NCBI GenBank assembly: GCA_002493595.1
Contig: DKZG01000016.1
Location: 32,769-96,768, forward strand
Length of the DNA stretch: 64,000 bases
Direction: 5' to 3'
From: Ruminococcaceae bacterium UBA7080
Lineage (GTDB): Bacteria > Bacillota > Clostridia > Oscillospirales > Acutalibacteraceae
This document shows, in pieces, positions 26,983-35,907 of the stretch; position 1 is the first letter of the stretch, and every line of letters begins with the position of its first letter. Made by a program: the position numbers and the translations under genes. The notes under the pieces are model-generated. The model was given only the letters and a program-made list of their open reading frames with translations, was not told where the DNA came from and made no database searches.

Positions 26983-27756
26983 TTGAAAATACTCGTTATT
27001 GGCGATATTGTATCCATACAGGGATGCGAATATTTAAGAAAAGAACTTCCTAAACTGAAAAGAGAACTTAAAGCGGATATCGTTATAGCCAACGGTGAAA
27101 ACTCAGCAGTAGGAAATGGTATATTGCCTCAAAGCGCAGTTCATATTTTAGACAGCGGTGTGGATGTTATTACACTTGGCAATCATGGATTAAAACGCCG
27201 TGAAATTTATGAATTCCTTGACGGCGACAATTCTGTTATACGCCCTGCCAATTACCACAGCTCTGCGCCCGGCCGCGGCTACACAATCGTTGACAAGGGC
27301 AGCTGTCGTGCAGGTATTATTAATCTTCAGGGCACCGTATTTATGGACAGCATTGAAAATCCCTTTTCGGTTATCGATAAAATCATTGATGAAATAAAAA
27401 GACAAGACATTAAGATAATACTGATTGATTTTCATGCCGAAACAACATCTGAAAAAAGGGCAATGGGATTTTATCTTGACGGCAGAGTCTCAGCTTTGTA
27501 CGGAACACATACACATGTTCAAACAAGTGATAACCAGATACTGCCAAACGGTACAGGATATGTAACCGATATAGGGATGACCGGACCATATTACAGCGTG
27601 CTTGGTGTTAATCCGGATTGCATTATTGAAAAGCTTCGAACCGGACTCCCTGTAAGATTTACAAATGATGACGGTCCCTGTGTTCTTGAGGGATGCTTGT
27701 TTGATATTGACAATGAAAGCGGAAAAACAATCGCCGTCAATTTAATCAGGAGGTAA
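26983..27756 (+). CDS. ymdB: YmdB-family metallophosphoesterase (2',3'-cyclic nucleotide phosphodiesterase-like)
   Basis: 257 residues, the YmdB length. Metal ligands are visible in VIGDIVSIQG, IANGENSAVGNGI, TLGNHGLKRRE, IDFHAETTSEKRAMG and GTHTHVQTSDN. The usual GNHxWD reads GNHGLK here, so the two residues after the His differ. In Bacillus, YmdB hydrolyses 2',3'-cAMP and affects motility and biofilm decisions. TTG start; only a weak GGTG lies upstream. It usually follows rny; here no RNase Y gene is present, and a solute-binding lipoprotein gene follows two bases after the stop. Confidence 0.87.
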   Translation: MKILVIGDIVSIQGCEYLRKELPKLKRELKADIVIANGENSAVGNGILPQSAVHILDSGVDVITLGNHGLKRREIYEFLDGDNSVIRPANYHSSAPGRGYTIVDKGSCRAGIINLQGTVFMDSIENPFSVIDKIIDEIKRQDIKIILIDFHAETTSEKRAMGFYLDGRVSALYGTHTHVQTSDNQILPNGTGYVTDIGMTGPYYSVLGVNPDCIIEKLRTGLPVRFTNDDGPCVLEGCLFDIDNESGKTIAVNLIRR

Positions 27757-27758
27757 AA

Positions 27759-29246
27759 ATGAAAAAAAGATATATTGCCTTATTTCTCACAGCCATTCTA
27801 ATTTTAACCCTCTTTTCCGGCTGTACCTCCTCTGATAACCAAAACAATAGTACCACCACAACCGGTATTGCAGTTAAAGAGGCAGACAACTCAACCTTCA
27901 AGCTAAGCTATACCCAGTCGGACAGTCTTGACCCATTCAAAGCCAAAACGCAAAACAATCAAGTGCTTGCATCACTTGTGTTTGAGTCACTGTTTGACCT
28001 TGACGAGAATTTTGAACCATCGGCCAATATCGCTACAGGCTACGCATTTACAAACAGCAAAACCCTGAAAATTGACATTAACCCACAGCTTAAATTTTCA
28101 GATGGCAAGTCCCTTAGTCCGGAAGATGTTGTATTCTCAATCCATGCTGCAAAAAAATCACCTGCATACGGCAGCGGACTAAGCTGTATCGGCTCAGCAG
28201 AAGCACAGGGCAGCTGTGTAATTATACACCTTAATTATCCAAATCCCAATGCAGTCAATCTGCTCACCTTCCCTATTGCATCTATCAAAGATGATAAAGA
28301 CGGTTTTCCGGTCGGAAGCGGAAGATACAGCTATAAAAATTCCGGCGGCAAAGTCGTGTTAAAAGCAAACACGCAAAATGGATTTGACCCTTATATAACA
28401 ACAATAACACTTGTAAACATAGCTGCGTCAGACTCTATTGACAATGCAGTAAATATAGGCAATATTTCATATGCCTTCAGAGATATGAGCAGTGACACAT
28501 CAAAACGTCTGTCATGTGCAAAAAAGGCCGTAGCTATGAACAACCTTATCTTTATAGGCATAAATCACGCCGGAGAAACGACCTCCAACACACATATCCG
28601 CAGAGCAATATCCCTTGCGGCTGACCGTCAAATTATCGCAGAAAGTGCTTACTCCGGATATGCATCTCCTGCGACATCAACATTCCATCCTGATTTTAAA
28701 TCCATAGGCAGCATAAATCTTTTTTCAAAAACTGCGGATACAGCCACTGCCAAGCAATCCATCATTCAAAGCACTTTCAGCGGCAAGAAGCTGTCGATAT
28801 CCATATTGGTTGATACAAATGAAAATAAGATTTCCTGTGCAAATCTGCTTAAAACACAATTGGAAGCGGCAGGCTTCAGGGTGAAAATCGACAAAAAAAG
28901 CGTTAAAGAATACCGTACAAGAATAAAAAATAACAATTATGATTTATATATAGGCGAAATTAAACTTTCTGATGACATGAGCTTATATCCGTTTTTTGAT
29001 ACCAAAGGCGGAGCTAAATTCGGTATAAATTTCAAACAAATAAAATGTGATGATATTTATAAGGAATATCTTTCAGGAAAAAGCGAACTCGGCCAATTCA
29101 TACTTGCATTTAATGAAGAAATGCCTTATATCCCCCTTGTTTATAAAAAAGGAATGATTTGTTACAGCAAAGCTCTCAAAGGTGATATGCAGGGTTATTA
29201 CGGGAATTTCTTTTCAAATATTGACAGTTGGAATTTTATTTCTTGA
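27759..29246 (+). CDS. Orphan extracellular solute-binding lipoprotein, family 5 (oligopeptide/nickel type)
   Basis: 495 residues. Signal peptide with lipobox FSGC (Cys about residue 21), followed by a Ser/Thr/Asn-rich linker and the SBP_bac_5 fold: LSYTQSDSLDPFKA, QVLASLVFESLFDLDENFEP, LKFSDGKSLSPEDVVFS, and later IRRAISLAADRQ. Family members bind peptides, nickel chelates or oligosaccharides and deliver them to an ABC importer. No permease or ATPase gene is nearby, so it either shares a distant transporter or acts as a receptor. It starts two bases after ymdB and is probably cotranscribed. SGC plus a divergent length hints at a specialised ligand. Confidence 0.85.
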   Translation: MKKRYIALFLTAILILTLFSGCTSSDNQNNSTTTTGIAVKEADNSTFKLSYTQSDSLDPFKAKTQNNQVLASLVFESLFDLDENFEPSANIATGYAFTNSKTLKIDINPQLKFSDGKSLSPEDVVFSIHAAKKSPAYGSGLSCIGSAEAQGSCVIIHLNYPNPNAVNLLTFPIASIKDDKDGFPVGSGRYSYKNSGGKVVLKANTQNGFDPYITTITLVNIAASDSIDNAVNIGNISYAFRDMSSDTSKRLSCAKKAVAMNNLIFIGINHAGETTSNTHIRRAISLAADRQIIAESAYSGYASPATSTFHPDFKSIGSINLFSKTADTATAKQSIIQSTFSGKKLSISILVDTNENKISCANLLKTQLEAAGFRVKIDKKSVKEYRTRIKNNNYDLYIGEIKLSDDMSLYPFFDTKGGAKFGINFKQIKCDDIYKEYLSGKSELGQFILAFNEEMPYIPLVYKKGMICYSKALKGDMQGYYGNFFSNIDSWNFIS

Positions 29247-29308
29247 TTTAACAGCGAATAAGGCATATAATTGTAATGCAGCAAAAAAATACAGGAGGTA
29301 TTTTCACG

Positions 29309-29662
29309 ATGATAAAGCTTGAAAATCCAAACGGATATATCGAGATAACAAATAACTATTTTGCCAATCTCGTCGGCAGAGCAGCACAAAGCTGCTTTGG
29401 TGTAACAGGCATGGTAAGCAGCCCTTACCAAAATCTTAAATCAGCTATAAAAAGCAAAGTATCACATGATAATTATGATCAGGGTGTTGCTGTCAAAAAT
29501 ATAAACGGCAATCTTATCATTGACTTACACATCTCTGTTTCATACGGTGTTAATATTAATGCAATTGTAGAAAGCATAGTCAACAAGGTTCGCTATACTG
29601 TAGAGGAAGCAACAGACCTTAAGGTCTCAAAGGTAAATGTCTACATTGATGCACTCAACTGA
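29309..29662 (+). CDS. Asp23/Gls24-family envelope stress protein (YloU-like)
   Basis: 117 residues. The Asp23 domain (DUF322) is seen as GYIEITNNYFANLVGRAAQSCFGVTGM and later LIIDLHISVSYGVNINAIVESIVNKVRYTVEEATDLKVSKVNVYI. Members sit near the cell membrane and affect envelope stress tolerance. AGGAGG lies ten bases before ATG 29309, which rules out the longer frame starting 11 codons earlier. The gene precedes the DAK2/FakA-like gene by 13 bases, the conserved yloU-yloV pair of Firmicutes. Confidence 0.9.
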   Translation: MIKLENPNGYIEITNNYFANLVGRAAQSCFGVTGMVSSPYQNLKSAIKSKVSHDNYDQGVAVKNINGNLIIDLHISVSYGVNINAIVESIVNKVRYTVEEATDLKVSKVNVYIDALN

Positions 29663-29675
29663 TTGGAGATAAGAT

Positions 29676-31337
29676 ATGATAACTGGTTTAATGTTTCGTA
29701 ATTCTATTATTTCAGCGGCTAATAATATCGCCAACAGCAGGCAGGCTGTTGATGCTTTAAATATTTTTCCGGTTCCCGATGGTGATACCGGTACAAATAT
29801 GAGCATGACAATCAGCGCTGCGGCTAAAGAAATGGCAACCCTTCCCGATAACTGTACAATTGAGGAAGCAGCAGCCCACTGTGCATCTGCACTTTTAAGG
29901 GGTGCGCGGGGCAATTCAGGCGTTATTCTCTCTCTGATTTTTCGCGGTTTTTCCAAAGGATTTAAAGGACTTAAGGAAGCAGGAGCAAAGGATATTGCCA
30001 ACGCTTTTAAGGAAGGTGTTGACGCTGCATATAAGGCTGTTATGAAGCCGACTGAAGGTACAATACTGACTGTAATCAGAGAGGCAAAGGACGCTGCAGT
30101 CAAAATGGCTGATATTCAGGATGAGCCCTTGGAGGTAGCATTTGCTGCACTGCAGGCTGCAAAGGAAGCACTTGCAAAAACACCTGAGCTTTTGCCCGTC
30201 TTGAAAAAAGCAGGCGTTGTCGATGCCGGCGGACAGGGTCTTATACTTATTTTTGAAGGCATGGAAAGTGTTTGGCACAACGGCGTAATTGTTCAGCCTC
30301 TTGACGGCTCAGGAGTTACGCCTGTTGCCCTGGTAACAAAATCAACCGTTGCCAATGCATCCGATGACATTGAATTTGGATACTGCTCCGAATTTTTAAT
30401 TGAAAAATCAGAGGTTGCTAAAGAAAAGGATCCACTTAAACTGCGTGCATTTCTTGAATCAATCGGTGACTGTGTTGTAGTTGTTGATGATAATGACATA
30501 ATTAAAGTACATGTGCATTCCAATGAGCCCGGAAATGTTATTCAGGCTGCTCTTAAATACGGTCAGCTTATAAACATTAAAATAGATAATATGCGCTACC
30601 AGCACGCTAATGCCGAAGTCGGTGTTAAGGAAGGTGATAAACTCATCGAGCCTAAAGTCACTGAACCTGAAAATGACTATGGATTCGTTGCAGTTTGTGC
30701 CGGTGACGGACTTGCTGAACTCTTCTCCGATATCGGTGCAGATGTAATTGTCAGCGGCGGACAAACCATGAACCCCTCAACTGACGATATTTTGAATGCA
30801 GTTATGAATACACCGGCAAAAACTGTATTCGTTCTGCCAAACAATAAAAACATTATAATGGCAGCCGAGCAGGCTATACCGCTCGCTGCTGACAGAGAAG
30901 TAAAGGTTCTGCAAACAAAAACCGTTCCGCAGGGAATTTCAGCTATGCTTGCATTTGATGACACGGTATCTGCTGAGGAAAACCAAATGGCTATGATGAC
31001 CGCTGCAGAAGCTGTCGAGACAGCACAGGTTACATTTGCCGCAAGAGACAGTGAGGTTGACGGAAAAGCGGTACGCGAAGGCGAAATCATGGGCCTTTGC
31101 AACGGTAAAATCAAATTCATCGGTGACAGCATCGTTGATATTGCTTATAAATCAGCTGATAAACTGTATAAGAAAAATGAGCATTCGCTCATCACTGTGA
31201 TTTATGGTGATGGTGTGAGTGAAGACGACGCACAACAGGTTGCCAAGAGACTTGAGGACAAATATGCACCCGAAGCTGAGATCAGCATTGTAAACGGCGG
31301 TCAACCAATCTATTACTTTATTATATCCGTGGAGTAA
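29676..31337 (+). CDS. fakA: Fatty acid kinase catalytic subunit-like DAK2-domain protein (YloV/FakA)
   Basis: 553 residues with the N-terminal DhaL/DAK2 ATP-binding domain: NIFPVPDGDTGTNMSMTI, which holds the Asp triad for two Mg ions, and ALLRGARGNSGVILSLI. The middle and C-terminal parts match the YloV architecture, with CSEFLIEK and GDCVVVVDDNDIIKVHVHSNEPG. FakA phosphorylates fatty acids held by FakB for phospholipid synthesis. It follows asp23 and is four bases ahead of recG, the gene order typical of Firmicutes. Confidence 0.92.
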   Translation: MITGLMFRNSIISAANNIANSRQAVDALNIFPVPDGDTGTNMSMTISAAAKEMATLPDNCTIEEAAAHCASALLRGARGNSGVILSLIFRGFSKGFKGLKEAGAKDIANAFKEGVDAAYKAVMKPTEGTILTVIREAKDAAVKMADIQDEPLEVAFAALQAAKEALAKTPELLPVLKKAGVVDAGGQGLILIFEGMESVWHNGVIVQPLDGSGVTPVALVTKSTVANASDDIEFGYCSEFLIEKSEVAKEKDPLKLRAFLESIGDCVVVVDDNDIIKVHVHSNEPGNVIQAALKYGQLINIKIDNMRYQHANAEVGVKEGDKLIEPKVTEPENDYGFVAVCAGDGLAELFSDIGADVIVSGGQTMNPSTDDILNAVMNTPAKTVFVLPNNKNIIMAAEQAIPLAADREVKVLQTKTVPQGISAMLAFDDTVSAEENQMAMMTAAEAVETAQVTFAARDSEVDGKAVREGEIMGLCNGKIKFIGDSIVDIAYKSADKLYKKNEHSLITVIYGDGVSEDDAQQVAKRLEDKYAPEAEISIVNGGQPIYYFIISVE

Positions 31338-31340
31338 AGC

Positions 31341-33371
31341 ATGCTTAATCTGGAAAGCAATATTAAATTCATAAAGGGAGTCGGCGAAAAAAGAGCCGAG
31401 CTGTTTTACAGTCTCGGCATTTTTGACGTTGACTCCCTTTTACGCTTTTATCCGAGAAAATATGAAGACTGGACAAATACAAAAACGGTTTCCCAAGTCA
31501 ACGACGGTGATCATATCACAATAAAAGCAACCATGATAACCCCTGTCAAAGAGCATAGGATAAAACGCTCAATGACACTCTACAAATGCCGTTTTTCCGA
31601 TGGAGAAAGCATTATCAACGTTACCATTTTTAATAACAAATATTTGGCACAGGCACTTCGCATCTATGAGGATTATGTGCTGTTTGGTAAAATTGACAAA
31701 AGCCTTACATCAGCATCCATGTCTTCTCCTAAAATAGAAAAACTTGATACCGGTGTATGTATCCACCCCATTTATCCGGCAAACGGCAAACTCACATCAA
31801 ATGCTATTGCCAAGGTTATCAAAACCGCACTGAATAATCTTGATGAAATACCTGACACCTTGAGTAACGATATAAAAACAAAATATAATCTAATTTCACT
31901 TGATTCTGCAATACGGCAAATACATATACCCAAAAGTGAAGAAGAATCTTATAAAGCAAGAAAGCGTCTTATTTTTGAAGAGCTGTTGACTTTGCAGCTT
32001 GGTCTGCTTAAGCTTAAAAGCACAAAAAAAGATGAAACAGCTTTTGTAATCAGTCACGATTTTACTGATGAATTCAAAAAACTGCTCCCCTATCGCCTTA
32101 CAAACGCACAGCAAAATGCTATCGGGGAATGTATAAAAGATATGCAGGGCAGATACCCTATGGGCAGACTTCTGCAGGGCGATGTGGGTTCAGGAAAAAC
32201 AGCCGTTGCTGCAGGAATTTTATATACAGCAATAAAAAACGGTTATCAGACTGCCCTTATGGCACCAACCGAAATACTTGCCGTGCAGCATTATGAGGGA
32301 CTTTTAAAAACACTCCAAACAACAGGAATTACAATACGGCTTCTTACGGGTTCAACAAAAGCAAAAGAAAAACGTGAAATAAAAGCCGCTCTCATAGACG
32401 GTGAAATTGATTTACTCATCGGCACACATGCCATAATACAAAACGACGTTGCATTCTCAAAACTCGGTTTGGTAATAACCGATGAACAACACCGTTTCGG
32501 TGTTAAACAAAGAGCAAGCCTTGCAGAAAAGGGACACGGCATTCACACCCTTGTTATGAGTGCAACACCTATTCCGCGGACTCTTGGATTGATTCTTTAC
32601 GGCGACCTTGATATCAGCATACTTGATGAACACCCTCCCGGCAGGCAGGAAATAAGAACAGACGTAGTTGATTCAAGATATCACGGCAGAATTTACAAAT
32701 TTATAAAGGATGCTGCCGACAGAGGCGAGCAAAGCTATATAATATGCCCCATGGTTGAAGAAAGCGAAGAAATGCTTCATGTTAAATCAGCTCAGCAGCT
32801 GGCAGAAGAATTGTCCGAAACAGTATTTAAAGGATACTCTGTCGGCCTGCTTCACGGAAAAATGAAACCAAAGGAAAAAGACAATATTATGAAAGCCTTT
32901 TCCTTAGGTGACATTAAGATATTGGTGGCAACAACGGTTGTTGAAGTAGGAGTTGATGTTCCCAATGCCACAATAATGGTTATCGAAAACGCCGAACGTT
33001 TTGGACTTTCGCAGCTTCACCAGTTGAGAGGGCGAATCGGACGCGGCAACAAAAAAAGCTTTTGTGTGCTTGTATCGGACAGTAAAAACGAAGCATCACT
33101 GAACAGGCTTAGAATTATGAAAAACAACAGTGACGGCTTTAAAATAGCTGATGCAGATTTGAAAGCACGCGGCCCGGGTGATTTTTTCGGCGAGCGTCAG
33201 CATGGTTTGCCAAAACTCAAAATAGCGGATATGCTCGAAGATATTGAAATTCTGCATCTTGCTCAAAGTTGTGCCATGGATATTTTGAAAGAAGATTATA
33301 ATCTCAATCTTGAAAAAAATCAGTATTTGTGTGATGCAATCACAAAAATGTTTCGTGATATTAACTATTAA
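31341..33371 (+). CDS. recG: ATP-dependent DNA helicase RecG
   Basis: 676 residues, full length. The N-terminal wedge/OB domain (about 1-220) is followed by SF2 helicase motifs: Walker A LLQGDVGSGKTAVA, MAPTEILAVQH, DEQH box ITDEQHRFGVKQR, MSATPIPRTL, and motif VI HQLRGRIGRGNKKSFC. RecG remodels stalled replication forks and Holliday junctions. The C-terminal TRG-type segment KARGPGDFFGERQHGLP is present. It ends at a strong terminator. Confidence 0.96.
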   Translation: MLNLESNIKFIKGVGEKRAELFYSLGIFDVDSLLRFYPRKYEDWTNTKTVSQVNDGDHITIKATMITPVKEHRIKRSMTLYKCRFSDGESIINVTIFNNKYLAQALRIYEDYVLFGKIDKSLTSASMSSPKIEKLDTGVCIHPIYPANGKLTSNAIAKVIKTALNNLDEIPDTLSNDIKTKYNLISLDSAIRQIHIPKSEEESYKARKRLIFEELLTLQLGLLKLKSTKKDETAFVISHDFTDEFKKLLPYRLTNAQQNAIGECIKDMQGRYPMGRLLQGDVGSGKTAVAAGILYTAIKNGYQTALMAPTEILAVQHYEGLLKTLQTTGITIRLLTGSTKAKEKREIKAALIDGEIDLLIGTHAIIQNDVAFSKLGLVITDEQHRFGVKQRASLAEKGHGIHTLVMSATPIPRTLGLILYGDLDISILDEHPPGRQEIRTDVVDSRYHGRIYKFIKDAADRGEQSYIICPMVEESEEMLHVKSAQQLAEELSETVFKGYSVGLLHGKMKPKEKDNIMKAFSLGDIKILVATTVVEVGVDVPNATIMVIENAERFGLSQLHQLRGRIGRGNKKSFCVLVSDSKNEASLNRLRIMKNNSDGFKIADADLKARGPGDFFGERQHGLPKLKIADMLEDIEILHLAQSCAMDILKEDYNLNLEKNQYLCDAITKMFRDINY

Positions 33372-33372
33372 C

Positions 33373-33408
33373 AAAAACCTCAGCTTTATCTAAGCTGAGG
33401 TTTTTTAT
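33373..33408. terminator. Terminator after recG
   Basis: 13-bp stem AAAACCTCAGCTT with its complement, T-run on the plus strand; likely shared with the opposing GPH symporter gene. Confidence 0.87.
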
Positions 33409-33422
33409 CAATAAAATGAATT

Positions 33423-34883
33423 TTATAATAGTTTTTCCAAGCCTTCGGTGGAATAATCCCTTCCTGCACGTTTTTTATTCAATGCGTCCATAAGTCTGCC
33501 CACATTTTTTCTTGTCATAGGATAGAAAATAAGTGCAACAACGGATACCGTCAAAAATGCTGCCGGAATAATCGTTGATATGTTTTCCATTCCGTCTACA
33601 ATGTGAGGATCAGTAACTACAGTTATAAGCGACTCTTTACCTGCTGTATCTTTTGAAGCATCGTAACCGTAAGCCGAAAGCAACTGACCTGCCATTAAAA
33701 TGCCGAAAGCAGAACCGAATTTCTGAATCAACTGCGGAAGAGCTGTGATAATGGACTCCCGTCTTTCACCGGTTTTAAATTCATCAAGTTCAACTAAGTC
33801 ATATCCCATGGAATAGAAAAAAGTCCAAAAGGTACCTGCACCCATACCTAAAAGAGCGGCACAAACAATTGTCATGATTTTAAAGCCGCCAATCTGTGCA
33901 TCCAATCCAACAAGCTTTGCAATAATTTCACCCACTATTGTTATGGAAAGAAAAATGATGCAAGCTGTTCGTCTGTCTGTTTTAGCCGCCACCTTCTCAA
34001 CAATCGGCACCACAATTGCCATTGACAGCACCATTGAAACAATTACATAAACGATACCGGTATCATAATCCATGCCTATACAGTCAACCACCATATATGT
34101 TAAATTAGACTGAATCATTGATGAAGCTGTAAGGAAAAAGAATACAAATATCAAAAAGAATTTGGCCGGCTTCAGGCTCATAATTTCACCAAAAGCCTTC
34201 ATGGTGTCCCTAAACGAGCCTTTGCCTGCATTGGCATTGACAGCTTTTGGTGTATAAACACCATCTAAGGATTTAACACATACAAAACCCAATGCAACCG
34301 CCATGATACTGATTACAGCGGCTACAACAGCATAAGAATTGCTTGAAAAACGCTCACCAAGCAAAATAGCAATTGTTGGCACAAGAGCCGGTAAAACATT
34401 GCCCAGACCAACCGCACCTGCATTTAGCAAAGAGGCTGTTGAACGAATATTGGTACGTTCGTCATAATCCTCCGTAAGCTCTGCCACAACAGCATAATAT
34501 GGTATGGTATACATGGTATAGAACACCCAGATACACATTGAAATAATTGTATAAAATAAAATTTTCAGAGTCTGACTGGTAAAACCGGCACCTATTGAAG
34601 TCCAGGCAACAATAAAAATAATACCCAAAGGAAGCAGAGCGCCCTTCATAACTTTACGCTTATCAACTCCCCCTCTGTCAGTATAGTTGCCGATAATCGG
34701 GTCGGTTATTGCATCCCAGGCAATAGAAATAAAAATCACTATGGAACTGTATTTAGGTGCAATCCCTACAATTTCAACAAGAAATGCGAGATAATATGTG
34801 TAAAACATATTATAAATCAGTGACTCTGTAAATATGCCGAAAGCATAACCAATCTTTTTTCTTTTAGTTAATGCACCTGCCAT
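33423..34883 (-). CDS. GPH-family (MelB-type) sugar:cation symporter
   Basis: 486 residues, 12 membrane segments. Near the N-terminus YAFGIFTESLIYNMFYTYYLAFLVE is followed by ISIAWDAITDPIIGNYTDRG, carrying the MelB cation-site Asp residues and the DP-x-x-G-x-x-x-D-R loop of glycoside-pentoside-hexuronide symporters. Substrates in this family are disaccharides, glucuronides and glycosides. With lacZ and other glycosidases nearby on the chromosome, a galactoside or glycan disaccharide is plausible. The gene has its own promoter inside the end of the upstream nucleotidase gene. Confidence 0.9.
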   Translation of the reverse strand: MAGALTKRKKIGYAFGIFTESLIYNMFYTYYLAFLVEIVGIAPKYSSIVIFISIAWDAITDPIIGNYTDRGGVDKRKVMKGALLPLGIIFIVAWTSIGAGFTSQTLKILFYTIISMCIWVFYTMYTIPYYAVVAELTEDYDERTNIRSTASLLNAGAVGLGNVLPALVPTIAILLGERFSSNSYAVVAAVISIMAVALGFVCVKSLDGVYTPKAVNANAGKGSFRDTMKAFGEIMSLKPAKFFLIFVFFFLTASSMIQSNLTYMVVDCIGMDYDTGIVYVIVSMVLSMAIVVPIVEKVAAKTDRRTACIIFLSITIVGEIIAKLVGLDAQIGGFKIMTIVCAALLGMGAGTFWTFFYSMGYDLVELDEFKTGERRESIITALPQLIQKFGSAFGILMAGQLLSAYGYDASKDTAGKESLITVVTDPHIVDGMENISTIIPAAFLTVSVVALIFYPMTRKNVGRLMDALNKKRAGRDYSTEGLEKLL

Positions 34884-34940
34884 ATAACTATCCCCCTGTA
34901 AAATATCAAACTGCTGTATACAATTTTATTTATTACTTTT

Positions 34941-34969
34941 ATTATATATCATTCTTATACATAACACAA
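34941..34969 (-). promoter_or_regulatory. Promoter of the GPH symporter gene
   Basis: Minus strand: -35 TTGTGT, 17-base spacer, -10 TATAAT, just downstream of the nucleotidase stop codon. Confidence 0.6.
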
Positions 34970-34973
34970 GTAA

Positions 34974-35660
34974 TTACATGCTTAATAAAAGAGTCTTAAA
35001 TTCCTCAAGTGAAGCGACCTCATAATCAGGTGTTATATCAGTAGTATTCTTAGTTTTTTTCGGATTAAACCAAACGGATTTTAAGCCTGCATTTCTTCCG
35101 CCTTTTATATCTGAAGTAAGACTGTCACCAATGATGACTGACTTATCACGATCGAAACCGTTGATCGCAGAAAAGCAGTACTCAAAAAAGCCATAATTCG
35201 GTTTTTCAAAGCCTACAACCTCGGATATAAAAATTCCTTTGAAATATTTAGAAATATCTGCACTCGCCAGTCTGCTGTCCTGCACACGCTTTTCTCCGTT
35301 TGAAACCAGATAAAGATTATACTTTTTACAAAGTTCCTGCAAAATTCCAGGTGCACCGTCAATAAAGTAGTGCCCTATACAAAGATAATTCTCATAAAGC
35401 TCGGTTGCTTTTTGGGCAGATACATCTATTCCCAGCTCGTCAAAAAGCAGTTTATAGCGGTTAACCTTAACCTGCTCGCGGCTGATTTCACCAAGTTCAA
35501 GGCGCTTCCACTGGGATATATTATATTCGCTGTAGCGTTCTATTATATATTCAGTAACTTCAACACCCAGTTCATTAAGGGCTTTTGACAGGGCAGTTCT
35601 TTCTGCCAGTTTAAAATCCAGTATTGTGTCATCCAGATCAAAGAAAATGTTTTCTATCAT
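34974..35660 (-). CDS. HAD-family pyrimidine nucleotidase (YjjG type)
   Basis: About 228 residues. HAD motif I is FFDLDDTILDF, motif II lies in YLVSNGEKRVQ, the Lys in GFEKPNYGFFEYC, and motif IV in IIGDSLTSDIKGG. The N-terminal DDTILDFKLAE and the cap helix pattern fit the YjjG/TIGR02254 group, which removes phosphate from non-canonical pyrimidine nucleotides. ATG 35660 has GGAG seven bases upstream; a TTG six codons earlier is in frame but lies within that site. It follows the feo genes on the same strand but probably has its own start. Confidence 0.88.
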   Translation of the reverse strand: MIENIFFDLDDTILDFKLAERTALSKALNELGVEVTEYIIERYSEYNISQWKRLELGEISREQVKVNRYKLLFDELGIDVSAQKATELYENYLCIGHYFIDGAPGILQELCKKYNLYLVSNGEKRVQDSRLASADISKYFKGIFISEVVGFEKPNYGFFEYCFSAINGFDRDKSVIIGDSLTSDIKGGRNAGLKSVWFNPKKTKNTTDITPDYEVASLEEFKTLLLSM

Positions 35661-35671
35661 ATTTTTACTCC

Positions 35672-35710
35672 AAAACAAAAATCCCTTAACTTCAGTATAA
35701 CAGAAGTAAG
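35672..35710 (-). terminator. Weak terminator after the feo cluster
   Basis: Minus strand: imperfect stem from CTTACTTC to GAAGTTAAG, followed by TTTTTGTTTT. The stem is AT-rich with a bulge. Confidence 0.4.
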
Positions 35711-35730
35711 CGGATTTATCTATATTAACT

Positions 35731-35898
35731 TTATAAACTATGATTACAGCCGCCCTTGCATTCGCTGCAGTTGCAGCCGCAAGCGCTCTTGCCTGACTTT
35801 TTATCCTTAATCATTTTAAACACAACGGCTCCGACAATTACAAACACAATAAGCAAGATAGCAATCGTTCCTATATTTTCAATAAAAAAACTTATCAT
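35731..35898 (-). CDS. FeoB-associated Cys-rich membrane protein
   Basis: A 55-residue gene too short for ordinary ORF cut-offs. One membrane helix (about residues 9-27, IGTIAILLIVFVIVGAVVF) is followed by a Lys-rich stretch and a Cys cluster with five Cys (ACGCNCSECKGGC) near the C-terminus. This is the plan of the FeoB-associated Cys-rich membrane protein family found after feoB in Firmicutes, proposed to help ferrous iron transport. AGGTAA lies just ahead of the ATG. It starts nine bases after the feoB stop, so it is part of the feo transcript. Confidence 0.9.
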   Translation of the reverse strand: MISFFIENIGTIAILLIVFVIVGAVVFKMIKDKKSGKSACGCNCSECKGGCNHSL

Positions 35899-35907
35899 AA
35901 CATTACC

